A stretch of 64,000 bases of DNA from Pseudomonas sp. PB101 (GTDB lineage: Bacteria; Pseudomonadota; Gammaproteobacteria; Pseudomonadales; Pseudomonadaceae), in NCBI RefSeq assembly GCF_009764265.1, contig NZ_RWIR01000013.1, positions 1 to 64,000 of the forward strand. Direction: 5' to 3'. The notes beneath the pieces were generated by a model. That model ran no database searches and was not told the DNA's origin. It saw only the letters and a list, made by a program, of their open reading frames with translations. Shown in pieces: positions 56,210-64,000 of the stretch (positions within the stretch are counted from its first letter, which is position 1; each line of letters opens with the position of its first letter). Position numbers and translations under genes: made by a program.

Positions 56210-57490
56210 TTAGCGACGAGATGCCTGCAGTGAAAACAGGGCGCGACGAAGAATCGCGACACCGACGCCGAGGATGAGTCCGAAGACCAGGCCAAATCCA
56301 ACGATCAGGGCTTTCTTCGGTTTAATCGGCCCTAGAGGTGGTGTGGCATCTTTATCAACTTGAACCAGGTTGAACTGATCGAAGTTTACATCCAGTTGTT
56401 TCAAGTGAGTCAACTCTCCGCGGATATCCGCGAACTCCTTGAGAAACAGCTCAGGATGATTGCGTTCTTTGAGCAGTGCCGCTTCGCGGTTGGTGGCCAG
56501 CAGGCTGAGTTCTTTTTGAATTTCATCGATGCGCGGCTCGGTGAAGTCATCGGAATTACGAGTTACCAGGGTGGCGCGTTCCGCTTCCAGTGCCGCCTGT
56601 CCCAGGAAATACAGCGGTATTTTCTGATTGTTGACTTCAGTGCGGATCATGTTGCCCTGATGTGCCTGCTCTCCATCTCCCAGCGCCGAAGGCGTGGTGG
56701 GTTTTACGATGCCGAGTTTCTTGGCGATGACGATGGCTTCATCAAGCTCTTTGATGCGGTTCTGGCGACGGCTTTGCAGTTGTTGACGCAGTGCTTTGAG
56801 TTCGTCTTGAAGTACTTGTTTCTTTAATTGATCTTTTTCCAGCAGGTGCGCGATCTTGGAGTCTTTTTCCGCCTCATAGACGGATTTTTTTGACTCCAGT
56901 TTCTTTTCTACATTCTCGATGCGGTTGGCAATCAGTGTTTTCAGGTTTGCAGCGACTTTTTCTTTTTCGGCTTTGACGACGAAGTCGGTAAAACCTTTCA
57001 AGATGCCTACACCATCTACACCCTGAGGGTATCTGAGACTAAGACCAACGGCTTCGGTAAGGCTGGAGCTCTTTCTAGGGTCGATTTTTTCAAGCGAAAA
57101 TGCTTTTTCGTTGAACTTCTCAAAAGCCTCTTCAATGGATTGCCCTGGTGCCTGCAATGGTGCAAGGAACTGTGGGTTGGTCTGGAAGAACTTCAGGCGG
57201 ACATCATAAGACTGCATGGAAGAGCCGATGTTGTTCAGCGCTTCATTTGGCTGGATTCTGTAAAGTCCGGCTTCATTCAACTCGTCCAGGTCTGCCATTG
57301 GAACAGGTCGAAGAGTTGTTTCGACTTCATATTCCGGAGTTGCCAATAAGGCATAAGCAATGGCGGCGGTAACAGTCAGTGCAGTAAACAGTAAAACAAT
57401 CGGCCGTTGGCTCCAGATGCTACCAATCAGCTCCTTTACTTCAGCAACGTCGTGTCGAGGGGTATCAATTGTATTTACTGGAATGTTCAT
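56210..57490 (-). CDS. second chain-length regulator (Wzz2/FepE-like)
   Basis: A 426-residue polysaccharide co-polymerase: membrane helices at about 30-50 and 394-414, a long Lys/Glu-rich coiled coil between (VEKKLESKKSVYEAEK), and Pro-Lys-rich IKPKKALI before the second helix. It is about 80 residues longer than the Wzz at 31924, in line with regulators of very long O-antigen. The start MNIPVNTIDTP is chosen since the longer upstream frame has no ribosome-binding site and no family likeness. Confidence 0.87.
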   Translation of the reverse strand: MNIPVNTIDTPRHDVAEVKELIGSIWSQRPIVLLFTALTVTAAIAYALLATPEYEVETTLRPVPMADLDELNEAGLYRIQPNEALNNIGSSMQSYDVRLKFFQTNPQFLAPLQAPGQSIEEAFEKFNEKAFSLEKIDPRKSSSLTEAVGLSLRYPQGVDGVGILKGFTDFVVKAEKEKVAANLKTLIANRIENVEKKLESKKSVYEAEKDSKIAHLLEKDQLKKQVLQDELKALRQQLQSRRQNRIKELDEAIVIAKKLGIVKPTTPSALGDGEQAHQGNMIRTEVNNQKIPLYFLGQAALEAERATLVTRNSDDFTEPRIDEIQKELSLLATNREAALLKERNHPELFLKEFADIRGELTHLKQLDVNFDQFNLVQVDKDATPPLGPIKPKKALIVGFGLVFGLILGVGVAILRRALFSLQASRR

Positions 57491-57957
57491 TACACGCTCT
57501 GAAAAATTTGGACAGACGCTCCACAGTGTTTCCGGAAAATTATCGTCATCCAGGTTGGAAAATTTACATCTGGTTAAATTTTTTTGGATTTTCCTGCATT
57601 TGATACCAAACAGCAAGGGTGAGAAACGCTCGCAGTTACCAACGCAAGGCGGATTAAAGACTGATTCGACGCGTGTGATCCTGCGCTTCGGTGCCGTTGA
57701 AAGCACGTGTTTCATTCCCTCCACCATTGGTCGGAAGTCACGCAATACCGTTCATTCCATCACATGGGTTTGACGCGCTTTCATGTTCATTAAGGGTCTA
57801 CTCTGATTTTGCCCGGGCCACCGACGAGAGCCGAGTGTTTCTCGGGGGAAAAAATTACGGCTATCATATTGAGTTTGGATTATGACTATAATATAAACTG
57901 CTTGCGCCGAAGTGCTTTGGCGTCAGGCGTCATTCAGCATCCTTCAGGAGCAATGTC
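57491..57957. other. intergenic region upstream of wzz2 and the SDR gene
   Basis: These 467 bases between divergent genes hold an AT-rich stretch near 57550-57590 upstream of wzz2 and the SDR promoter listed separately. No gene, REP or clear remnant was found. Confidence 0.5.
57869..57897 (+). promoter_or_regulatory. sigma-70-type promoter for the SDR-FabF genes
   Basis: TTGAGT (57869-57874), a 17-base spacer and TATAAA (57892-57897) lie 60 bases before the SDR start. A second -10-like TATAAT overlaps at 57887-57892 but has no -35 at the right distance. Confidence 0.6.
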
Positions 57958-58752
57958 ATGAATTCAGTTCAGTCCCAAGGTACGGCTCTCGTCACTGGCG
58001 CATCTTCCGGTATCGGGGCGGTTTACGCTGAGCGGTTGGCAGCCCGCGGTTTTGATTTGTTGCTGGTGGCTCGCGACGAGCAGCGACTGCAGGCAGCGGC
58101 AAGCAAGCTGCGCTCGGAGCATGGGATCAAGGTCGAAGTGCTGAAGGCGGATCTGACCCAGAAAGCAGACGTGCTGCAACTCGAACAGCGATTACGCAGC
58201 GACTCGAGCATCAGCCTGTTGCTCAATAACGCCGGTGTGGCGGCGGACGGATTATTGGCCAATGCCGATCTCGATCAGTTGGAGCGCATGATCCAGTTGA
58301 ATATCACCGCTGTCACGCGATTGGCCGCGGCGGCCGCAGCAGGTTTTACCAAGGCCGGGCGCGGCACGATCATCAATATTGCTTCGGTGGTGGCATTGTT
58401 TCCCGAGCGCTTCAATGCGACGTACAGCGCCAGCAAGGCTTATGTATTGAGCCTGACTCAATCGTTGAACGCCGAGCTGGACGGCACCGGGGTGAAGCTC
58501 CAGGCGGTGCTGCCCGGTGTGACACGCACCGAGATCTGGGAGCGCTCTGGCATCGATGCGTCACAGATACCAGCAGACATGGTGATGGAGGCGGGGGAGA
58601 TGGTCGATGCGGCGTTGTCGGGCCTGGATCAGGGTGAATTGGTCACCATTCCTTCTTTGCCCGATGCGGCGGATTGGGAGGCGTTCGTGGCGGCGCGTCA
58701 TGTGATGGCGCCTAACCTTTCCAAAAGCAAGGCCGCTTCCCGTTATCGGTAA
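57958..58752 (+). CDS. short-chain dehydrogenase/reductase
   Basis: A 264-residue classical SDR with cofactor loop TGASSGIG, NNAG and the catalytic Ser...Tyr-x3-Lys (NIASVVALFPERFNATYSASK, shown in part). It has no membrane segment. AGGAG precedes the ATG. A beta-ketoacyl-ACP synthase gene follows by 31 bases, which suggests a role in reduction of a keto-acyl or related lipid intermediate; this is inference from context. Confidence 0.88.
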   Translation: MNSVQSQGTALVTGASSGIGAVYAERLAARGFDLLLVARDEQRLQAAASKLRSEHGIKVEVLKADLTQKADVLQLEQRLRSDSSISLLLNNAGVAADGLLANADLDQLERMIQLNITAVTRLAAAAAAGFTKAGRGTIINIASVVALFPERFNATYSASKAYVLSLTQSLNAELDGTGVKLQAVLPGVTRTEIWERSGIDASQIPADMVMEAGEMVDAALSGLDQGELVTIPSLPDAADWEAFVAARHVMAPNLSKSKAASRYR

Positions 58753-58783
58753 GCGCCATCAACCGGCTTGAGGTGTGTGCGGT

Positions 58784-60058
58784 ATGAAAGATCGTCGTGT
58801 GGTTGTAACGGGCATGGGCCTGGTGTCGCCGTTGGGCAGCGGTGTCGAAGTGGTCTGGGAGCGCTTGCTGGCCGGGCGTTCCGGGCTGCGCAATCTGCCG
58901 GATGAGGTGGTTGCCGACCTGCCGGCCAAGGTAGGCGGTGCGGTGCCGACGCTGGCAGATGATCCGCTGGCGGGTTTCGATCCGGACCGGGCAACCCCGC
59001 CCAAGGAACAGAAGAAGATGGACCGCTTCATTCTGTTCGCCATGGAAGCCGCGCGTCAGGCACTGGAGCAAGCCGGCTGGCAAGCGCTGGACGCCAATGC
59101 CCAGGAGCGCACGGCGACCATCATCGGTTCCGGAGTGGGTGGTTTCGGCGCGATTGCCGACGCGGTGCGCACCACCGATAGCCGTGGGCCGAGACGTTTG
59201 TCGCCATTCACCATTCCTTCATTCCTGGTCAACCTCGCGGCCGGTCATGTGTCGATCCAGCATGGTTTCAAGGGGCCACTAGGCGCGCCGGTCACGGCAT
59301 GCGCTGCCGGGGTTCAGGCGATTGGCGACGCGGCGCGGCTGATTCGTGCGGGTGAAGCGGATATCGCGGTGTGCGGCGGTGCGGAGGCGGCGATCGATCG
59401 GGTCAGCCTTGCCGGGTTCGCGGCTGCTCGTGCCCTGTCCAGCGGCTACAACGAAACACCCGAGCGCGCTTCACGACCTTTCGACAGCGGGCGGGATGGC
59501 TTTGTCATGGGGGAAGGGGCCGGGCTTCTGGTCATCGAGTCTCTGGACCATGCGCTGGCCCGGGGCGCCCAGCCGCTGGCGGAGCTGGTCGGCTACGGTA
59601 CCAGCGCCGATGCCTATCACCTGACCGCCGGCCCCGAGGATGGCAGTGGGGCGCGGCGAGCGATGTCGTTGGCATTGGCACAGGCCGGTGTTTCTCCGGC
59701 TCAGGTCCAGCATTTAAATGCGCATGCCACCTCGACTCCGGTGGGTGATCTGGGTGAGTTGGCGGCGATCAAGGCGTTGTTCGGTGCGCAAAACGGCATT
59801 GCCGTGACATCGACCAAGTCGGCGACCGGGCATTTGCTCGGTGCAGCGGGCGGACTCGAAGCGATCTTTACGCTGCTGGCGATTCGCGACCAGGTCGTGC
59901 CGGCGACCCTCAATTTCGAGAATCCGGACCCTGCCGCTGAAGGCGTGGACATCGTTCATGGTAGTGCGCGGCCGATGGCCATCGAATACGCGTTGTCCAA
60001 CGGCTTCGGATTTGGCGGGGTCAATGCCAGCGTGTTGTTCAAGCGTTGGCAGGGTTAG
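58784..60058 (+). CDS. beta-ketoacyl-ACP synthase II-like (FabF family)
   Basis: A 424-residue thiolase-fold condensing enzyme. The active site is Cys173 (TACAAG), with His residues in NAHATSTPVGD and KSATGHLLGAAGG, the Cys-His-His triad of KAS I/II. It would elongate acyl-ACP. Standing apart from the fab cluster and next to an SDR, it may be a specialised paralog. Its TAG stop overlaps the stop of the convergent TetR gene by 4 bases. The ATG start is preferred over a GTG three codons earlier. Confidence 0.92.
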   Translation: MKDRRVVVTGMGLVSPLGSGVEVVWERLLAGRSGLRNLPDEVVADLPAKVGGAVPTLADDPLAGFDPDRATPPKEQKKMDRFILFAMEAARQALEQAGWQALDANAQERTATIIGSGVGGFGAIADAVRTTDSRGPRRLSPFTIPSFLVNLAAGHVSIQHGFKGPLGAPVTACAAGVQAIGDAARLIRAGEADIAVCGGAEAAIDRVSLAGFAAARALSSGYNETPERASRPFDSGRDGFVMGEGAGLLVIESLDHALARGAQPLAELVGYGTSADAYHLTAGPEDGSGARRAMSLALAQAGVSPAQVQHLNAHATSTPVGDLGELAAIKALFGAQNGIAVTSTKSATGHLLGAAGGLEAIFTLLAIRDQVVPATLNFENPDPAAEGVDIVHGSARPMAIEYALSNGFGFGGVNASVLFKRWQG

Positions 60059-60615
60059 TCCTGGGCGGAGCGTTTGAGGTGTTCACGTGCGACGTCGAGA
60101 ATCCGTTGGGCAAACTCGGCGTCTGCAACACTGCGCGATAACAGCAGGGCGCCGACCAGCGTGGACATGATGACGATGCTGCGCTCGGCGCTGTGCTCGC
60201 CGTCAAGGGTGTGCCGGATCTGATCGAGTCGCGCCTGGAGCACGGCGTCGCTGGTTGGACTCGGTTGGCCACGCAGCCCCAGTTCCGAAGAGATGGTCAG
60301 CAACGGACAACCCTCGTGAGGTGAGGTTTGATGCCATTCGGACAGGTAGGTGTCGATGAATGCTTCGAGCGGGTGTTCCTCGGCGAAGATTTGCGCGCAC
60401 AACTCATCGACTTGTACGCCAGCCTCTTGCAGGGCTTTTTCTACCAGTTCGTCCTTGGACTTGAAGTGCGAGTAAAAGCCACCGTGGGTCAAGCCAAGTG
60501 CTTTCATCAGGGGTTGCAGCCCGGTCGCGCCGATGCCGTCGCGTCGGAATCGCGCTGAAGCTTCCTTGATAATGCGTTGGTGGGTCTGGGCTTTATGGTC
60601 CTGCGAGTAACGCAT
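60055..60615 (-). CDS. TetR/AcrR-family regulator
   Basis: A 186-residue repressor-type protein. The N-terminal helix-turn-helix is seen in ATGLQPLMKALGLTHGGFYSHF, which is written here beyond its core GLTHGGFYSHF. The C-terminal ligand-binding part is helical, with a CPLL segment. It converges on the fabF-like gene and may control it, though no operator was identified. The start MRYSQDHKAQ is chosen; the frame extends upstream without a ribosome-binding site. Confidence 0.88.
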   Translation of the reverse strand: MRYSQDHKAQTHQRIIKEASARFRRDGIGATGLQPLMKALGLTHGGFYSHFKSKDELVEKALQEAGVQVDELCAQIFAEEHPLEAFIDTYLSEWHQTSPHEGCPLLTISSELGLRGQPSPTSDAVLQARLDQIRHTLDGEHSAERSIVIMSTLVGALLLSRSVADAEFAQRILDVAREHLKRSAQD

Positions 60616-60753
60616 CTGATATCTCCGCATCAATGCGGTCCATATTAACCAATGAAAATTGCATGGTGACTGTACTTCTACTTCTAAAAAGCATGCAGAT
60701 GCTTCGATATGGGTACAAAGCGGCGTGATTTCGGGAGATTCCACGTAAAAATA

Positions 60754-60779
60754 AACCCCGCCGTTGCAGGCGGGGTTTT
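60754..60779 (-). terminator. terminator of the DUF2897-type gene
   Basis: The stem AACCCCGCC / GGCGGGGTT with a 6-base loop lies just past the small membrane-protein gene on the - strand, followed there by TTTATTTTT. Confidence 0.8.
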
Positions 60780-60782
60780 CAT

Positions 60783-60950
60783 TCAGCGGTCCTGCGCTTC
60801 CTTGGCGTCCATTTCCGCATTGCGTTCGGCGACACGCTTACGTTGCTCTTCAGTCAGTTCGACCTTGTTGGCGGTGTCACGCAGCATCATCAGACCACCA
60901 ACGATCGAGCCGATGGCAACGACCAGAATCAACCAGGCATACCAGGGCAT
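60783..60950 (-). CDS. small membrane protein (DUF2897-like)
   Basis: A 55-residue protein with one membrane helix (about 4-23, MPWYAWLILVVAIGSIVGG region) and a charged helical tail (TEEQRKRVAERNAEMD). AAGGAGAG precedes the ATG. It matches the short DUF2897 proteins of Pseudomonas, whose function is unknown. Confidence 0.8.
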   Translation of the reverse strand: MPWYAWLILVVAIGSIVGGLMMLRDTANKVELTEEQRKRVAERNAEMDAKEAQDR

Positions 60951-61087
60951 AGGACTCTCCTTGAGAAGCAGGCGGGCGAGGATTCGCCAACCGATCGTGC
61001 ATAGCATTTCGAGTGATGGGGGATCATCGCAGTTCCATCGCTATCACCCCATTCTATGCCTGTTGTTCAAGGTTCACCCGAACGCAT

Positions 61088-62452
61088 TCAATGTCCGGTC
61101 AGCATCGCATCCGCCGGTGCGTCGGCGCGCAACTGCGCGGTGAGCATGAAGTAGACGAAACCCGCCGCCATGAAGCCCAGGAAGATAAGACCGATCAAGG
61201 TGTTGAACCAGGCCATTGCCACCAGGCACACCACCGCCAGCATCAATGCAATGAACGGCACCAGCGGGTAGCAGGGGGCGCGGAAGGTGCGCTCCAGGTT
61301 TGGCTCGGTTTTACGCAGTTTGAACAGGCTGAGCATGCTCATGATGTACATCACGATGGCGCCGAACACGGCCATGGTGATCATCGCGGCGGTCAGCGTC
61401 ATGCCGCCGAGGTTGATCAGGCCGTCGCTGTAGATGGCTGCGATGCCGATCACGCCGCCGGCGATGATCGCCCGGTGCGGGGTTTGAAAGCGCGACAACC
61501 TGGCCAGGGATGCCGGCAGGTAACCGGCCCGGGCGAGGGCAAAGAACTGCCGCGAGTAGCCAAGGATGATCCCGTGGAAGCTCGCCACCAGGCCGAACAG
61601 GCCGATCCACACCAGCATGTGCAGCCAGCCCGAGCTTTCGCCTACCACGGTTTTCATCGCCTGCGGCAGCGGGTCGTTGATGTTCGACAGGGTGCGCCAG
61701 TCGCCGACGCCACCGGCGAAGAACATCACGCCCATCGCCAGCAGCACCAGGGTCAGAATACCGCTGATGTAGGCCTTGGGAATCGTGCGTTTCGGGTCCT
61801 TGGCTTCTTCGGCGGCCATGGCCGCGCCTTCGATGGCGAGGAAGAACCAGATGGCAAATGGGATTGCCGCGAACATCCCGGCAATCGCCGGAGCACCGAA
61901 CACGTCGGAGCCGGCCCAGCCATTGAGCGCGAAGTTGCTGAAGCTGAAGGCCGGAGCGACCACGCCCATGAACACCAGCAGTTCAGCGACCGCCAACACA
62001 CAGACCACCAGTTCGAAGGTCGCCGCCAGTTTCACGCCAAGGATGTTGAGGCCCATGAACACGATGTAGGCACCGACTGCCGCGTGTTTCGGGTCCAGGG
62101 CTGGAAACTGCACATTGAGGTAGGCGCCGATGGCCAGGGCAATCGCCGGTGGTGCGAAGACGAATTCGATCAAGGTCGCCAGTCCGGCGATCAATCCACC
62201 TTTTTCGCCAAAGGCGCGACGGCTGTAGGCAAAGGGGCCGCCAGCGTGAGGAATGGCGGTGGTCAGCTCGGTGAAACTGAAGATGAAACAGGTGTACATG
62301 GTGGCGACCATGAACGAGGTCACCAGGAAGCCCAACGTCCCGGCCACGCCCCAGCCATAGCTCCAGCCAAAATACTCCCCGGAAATCACCAGCCCGACCG
62401 CAATGCCCCACAGATGCAATGTGCCCAGTGTGGGTTTTAGTTGTGTGTTCAT
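61088..62452 (-). CDS. eat: ethanolamine permease (APC family)
   Basis: A 454-residue inner-membrane transporter with about 12 helices. The N-terminal LHLWGIAVGLVISGEYFGW and GWSYGWGVAG are typical of Pseudomonas ethanolamine permeases, which import ethanolamine for the ammonia-lyase EutBC. No eut genes are in the window, so substrate is by family. The ATG with GGGAG is chosen. A -24/-12 promoter candidate lies upstream at 62497-62511. Confidence 0.87.
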   Translation of the reverse strand: MNTQLKPTLGTLHLWGIAVGLVISGEYFGWSYGWGVAGTLGFLVTSFMVATMYTCFIFSFTELTTAIPHAGGPFAYSRRAFGEKGGLIAGLATLIEFVFAPPAIALAIGAYLNVQFPALDPKHAAVGAYIVFMGLNILGVKLAATFELVVCVLAVAELLVFMGVVAPAFSFSNFALNGWAGSDVFGAPAIAGMFAAIPFAIWFFLAIEGAAMAAEEAKDPKRTIPKAYISGILTLVLLAMGVMFFAGGVGDWRTLSNINDPLPQAMKTVVGESSGWLHMLVWIGLFGLVASFHGIILGYSRQFFALARAGYLPASLARLSRFQTPHRAIIAGGVIGIAAIYSDGLINLGGMTLTAAMITMAVFGAIVMYIMSMLSLFKLRKTEPNLERTFRAPCYPLVPFIALMLAVVCLVAMAWFNTLIGLIFLGFMAAGFVYFMLTAQLRADAPADAMLTGH

Positions 62453-62496
62453 GTGATTGCTCCCTGAGTGGTTTGGAAAGCTCAGGGGAGGGCTTT

Positions 62497-62511
62497 GCAG
62501 CGGACGTGCCA
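62497..62511 (-). promoter_or_regulatory. sigma-54 (-24/-12) promoter candidate for eat
   Basis: On the - strand the sequence is TGGCAC-GTCCG-CTGC, one mismatch from the consensus TGGCAC-N5-TTGC with the GG and GC at the right spacing. It lies 45 bases before the eat start. Two direct GTCGTA repeats on the + strand (62526-62531 and 62546-62551), 20 bases apart, lie just upstream and could be activator sites. Confidence 0.65.
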
Positions 62512-62655
62512 TTTTGCGGTGGTACGTCGTAATAGCGGGAAAGCTGTCGTATCGGGGATGTTCGCTACTGAATGCGCGAACTTTGTGCGTCAGTCAGGGG
62601 CGCCGTTGCGGCCAGTGCCGCTTTCGCGAGCGAGCCCGCATGCCCGCTACCCGAC

Positions 62656-62673
62656 ACCGGTCCGGGGACCGGT
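62656..62673. terminator. palindromic hairpin after rmlD
   Basis: The 8-bp inverted repeat ACCGGTCC-GG-GGACCGGT is 7 bases past the rmlD stop on the - strand. There is no T-run, so an intrinsic terminator is uncertain. Confidence 0.35.
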
Positions 62674-62679
62674 TGATGC

Positions 62680-63549
62680 TCAGGGTTGTTCAGTCAGGCA
62701 TTCGCGCAGCGCCGTTTGCCAGTCGGGCTGGCTGACGCCCCAGTCGCGCTGCAGGCGACTGCAATCGAGGCGCGAGTTGAGCGGCCGGGCGGCGGGTGTG
62801 GGGTAATCGCTGGACGGGATCGCAATCAGCGTGGCGCAGGGCTTGCCCTGTTGTCGCAGCGCTTCGCCGATCGCCTGGGCGAAACCAAACCAGGAGGTCT
62901 CGCCTTGAGCGCTCAGGTGATAAGTGCCCCAGTCAGCCACTTCGTTCGCCTGCCAGCGTTCAATCAGGGCAAGGGTGCTGTTGGCGATGGTGCCGGCCCA
63001 GGTCGGCGCTCCGATTTGATCGGCGACGACACGCAACTCCGGTTTCTCTTGCAGCAGACGTTGCATCGTCAGCAGAAAGTTACGCCCATGGGTTGAATAG
63101 ACCCAGCTGGTACGCAGGATCAGGTGTTTGCCTTGCACGTCCCGGATGGCCTGCTCACCGGCCAGTTTGCTCTTGCCGTACACCCCGAGCGGATTGGGTG
63201 TGTCGTCCTCGGTGTAAGGCCCGGCTTTCATCCCGTCGAACACATAGTCCGTGGAGTAATGGATCAACGGAATGTCGAGCGCCAACGCTTCTTCGGCAAG
63301 GACGCCGGGAGCTACGGCGTTGATGGCGAAGGCTGCTTGCGGCTCGCTTTCTGCCAGGTCAACCGCCGTATGGGCCGCGGCGTTGATGATCAGGTCAGGC
63401 CGGATGTTCTGCACCTGACGGCGAACCTGATCGGGCTGCGCGAGATCGAGCTGATCGCGACCCAATACGATCAGTTCGCCGACAGCCCGCAGTCGCCGCT
63501 GCAATTCATGTGAAACCTGACCGTGCCGGCCATTGATGAGTACTTTCAC
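62680..63549 (-). CDS. rmlD: dTDP-4-dehydrorhamnose reductase
   Basis: A 289-residue SDR. It has GRHGQVSHELQ at the N terminus (the third Gly of the usual GxxGQVG is Ser), HYSTDYVFDG and the catalytic Tyr-x3-Lys (YGKSK). It makes dTDP-L-rhamnose, the last step. It follows rmlA on the same strand after 46 bases; no rmlC follows. It would feed LPS core or other rhamnose polymers rather than the O-unit enzymes above. Confidence 0.92.
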   Translation of the reverse strand: MKVLINGRHGQVSHELQRRLRAVGELIVLGRDQLDLAQPDQVRRQVQNIRPDLIINAAAHTAVDLAESEPQAAFAINAVAPGVLAEEALALDIPLIHYSTDYVFDGMKAGPYTEDDTPNPLGVYGKSKLAGEQAIRDVQGKHLILRTSWVYSTHGRNFLLTMQRLLQEKPELRVVADQIGAPTWAGTIANSTLALIERWQANEVADWGTYHLSAQGETSWFGFAQAIGEALRQQGKPCATLIAIPSSDYPTPAARPLNSRLDCSRLQRDWGVSQPDWQTALRECLTEQP

Positions 63550-63595
63550 TGGAACAGTCCGGTCTTGATACAGGGCGAAGCGGGATCACAGCATT

Positions 63596-64000
63596 TCATT
63601 GCTCTTCCCCGGCCAGTTTGGCGAGGTACTGGCCATACCCGGTCTTGCCGAAGTAACGGGCGCGCTCGAGCAGCTGTTCGCGGTCGATCCAGCCATTTTC
63701 ATAGGCGATCTCTTCGAGACAGGCGACTTTGAGCCCTTGGCGGTGTTCGATGGTTTGCACGTATTGAGAGGCTTCGAGCAAGCTGTCGTGGGTGCCGGTG
63801 TCGAGCCAGGCGAAACCGCGACCAAATCGCTCGACCTGCAGGTCGCCACGCTGCAGATAGGCATTGTTGACGTCCGTGATTTCCAGCTCGCCGCGAGGCG
63901 AAGGTTTCACCGCCTTGGCGATCTCGATCACATCGTTGTCGTAGAAATACAGGCCGGTGACGGCATAGCTGGATTTCGGTTTTTTCGGTTTCTCTTCGAT
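63596..64000 (-). CDS. rmlA: glucose-1-phosphate thymidylyltransferase, C-terminal part
   Basis: The last 134 codons plus stop of RmlA; the 5' part lies beyond the window. Visible motifs are [21 protein letters not shown] (start of this fragment, shown in part), [13 protein letters not shown], and [17 protein letters not shown]. It makes dTDP-glucose from dTTP and glucose-1-phosphate, the first step of the rhamnose route completed by the adjacent rmlD. Confidence 0.93.
   Translation of the reverse strand: MEEKPKKPKSSYAVTGLYFYDNDVIEIAKAVKPSPRGELEITDVNNAYLQRGDLQVERFGRGFAWLDTGTHDSLLEASQYVQTIEHRQGLKVACLEEIAYENGWIDREQLLERARYFGKTGYGQYLAKLAGEEQ

Overview
The window is chromosomal DNA of a Pseudomonas, most likely of the P. 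fluorescens group. The evidence is gene order and protein type: serC-pheA-hisC-tyrA/aroA(fused)-cmk-rpsA followed by ihfB and the O-antigen locus that ends in wbpM-comEA, the ubiG-mupP-yciK block, the MTA deaminase/mtnA pair, and many short Pseudomonas-type REP inverted pairs. The species cannot be fixed from the sequence alone.

Layout. 1-3542: trhO, a DsbA-family protein and an ABC exporter, tightly packed on +. 3554-8197 (-): one 1547-residue toxin-like protein with a C-terminal deaminase domain and no visible immunity gene. 8503-12864: two c-di-GMP enzymes flanking a TenA/PqqC-like protein. 13243-18111: yciK, mupP, ubiG and the MTA deaminase on -, mtnA divergent on +. 18528-29450: gyrA and the aromatic amino acid/cmk/rpsA run. 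29582-49554: the O-antigen locus, from a displaced sugar-nucleotide reductase/epimerase and ihfB to wbpM and comEA. 49623-56152: a secreted RTX protein with a transglutaminase-like head, divergent from a complete type I secretion operon. 56210-57490 (-): a second, larger Wzz. 57958-60615: SDR, FabF-like synthase and a TetR regulator. 60783-64000 (-): DUF2897-type protein, ethanolamine permease with a good sigma-54 promoter candidate, rmlD and the 3' end of rmlA.

How the genes work together. The O-antigen genes encode three sugar-nucleotide branches: WbpM plus the reductase at 29582 (UDP-D-QuiNAc or UDP-D-FucNAc); the dehydrogenase, C4-epimerase and asparagine-synthase-like amidotransferase (UDP-GalNAcA, probably amidated); and the dehydratase, RmlD-like reductase and WecB-like C2-epimerase (UDP-L-QuiNAc or UDP-L-FucNAc). 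One WbpL-type initiating transferase plus two GT4 transferases fits a trisaccharide repeat, exported and polymerised by Wzx/Wzy/Wzz. A 45-codon remnant of a WbpV-type gene just before wbpL suggests that the locus was exchanged by recombination.

The parts most worth following up are the orphan deaminase toxin, the RTX-transglutaminase protein beside its likely secretion system, and the recombination scar in the O-antigen locus.
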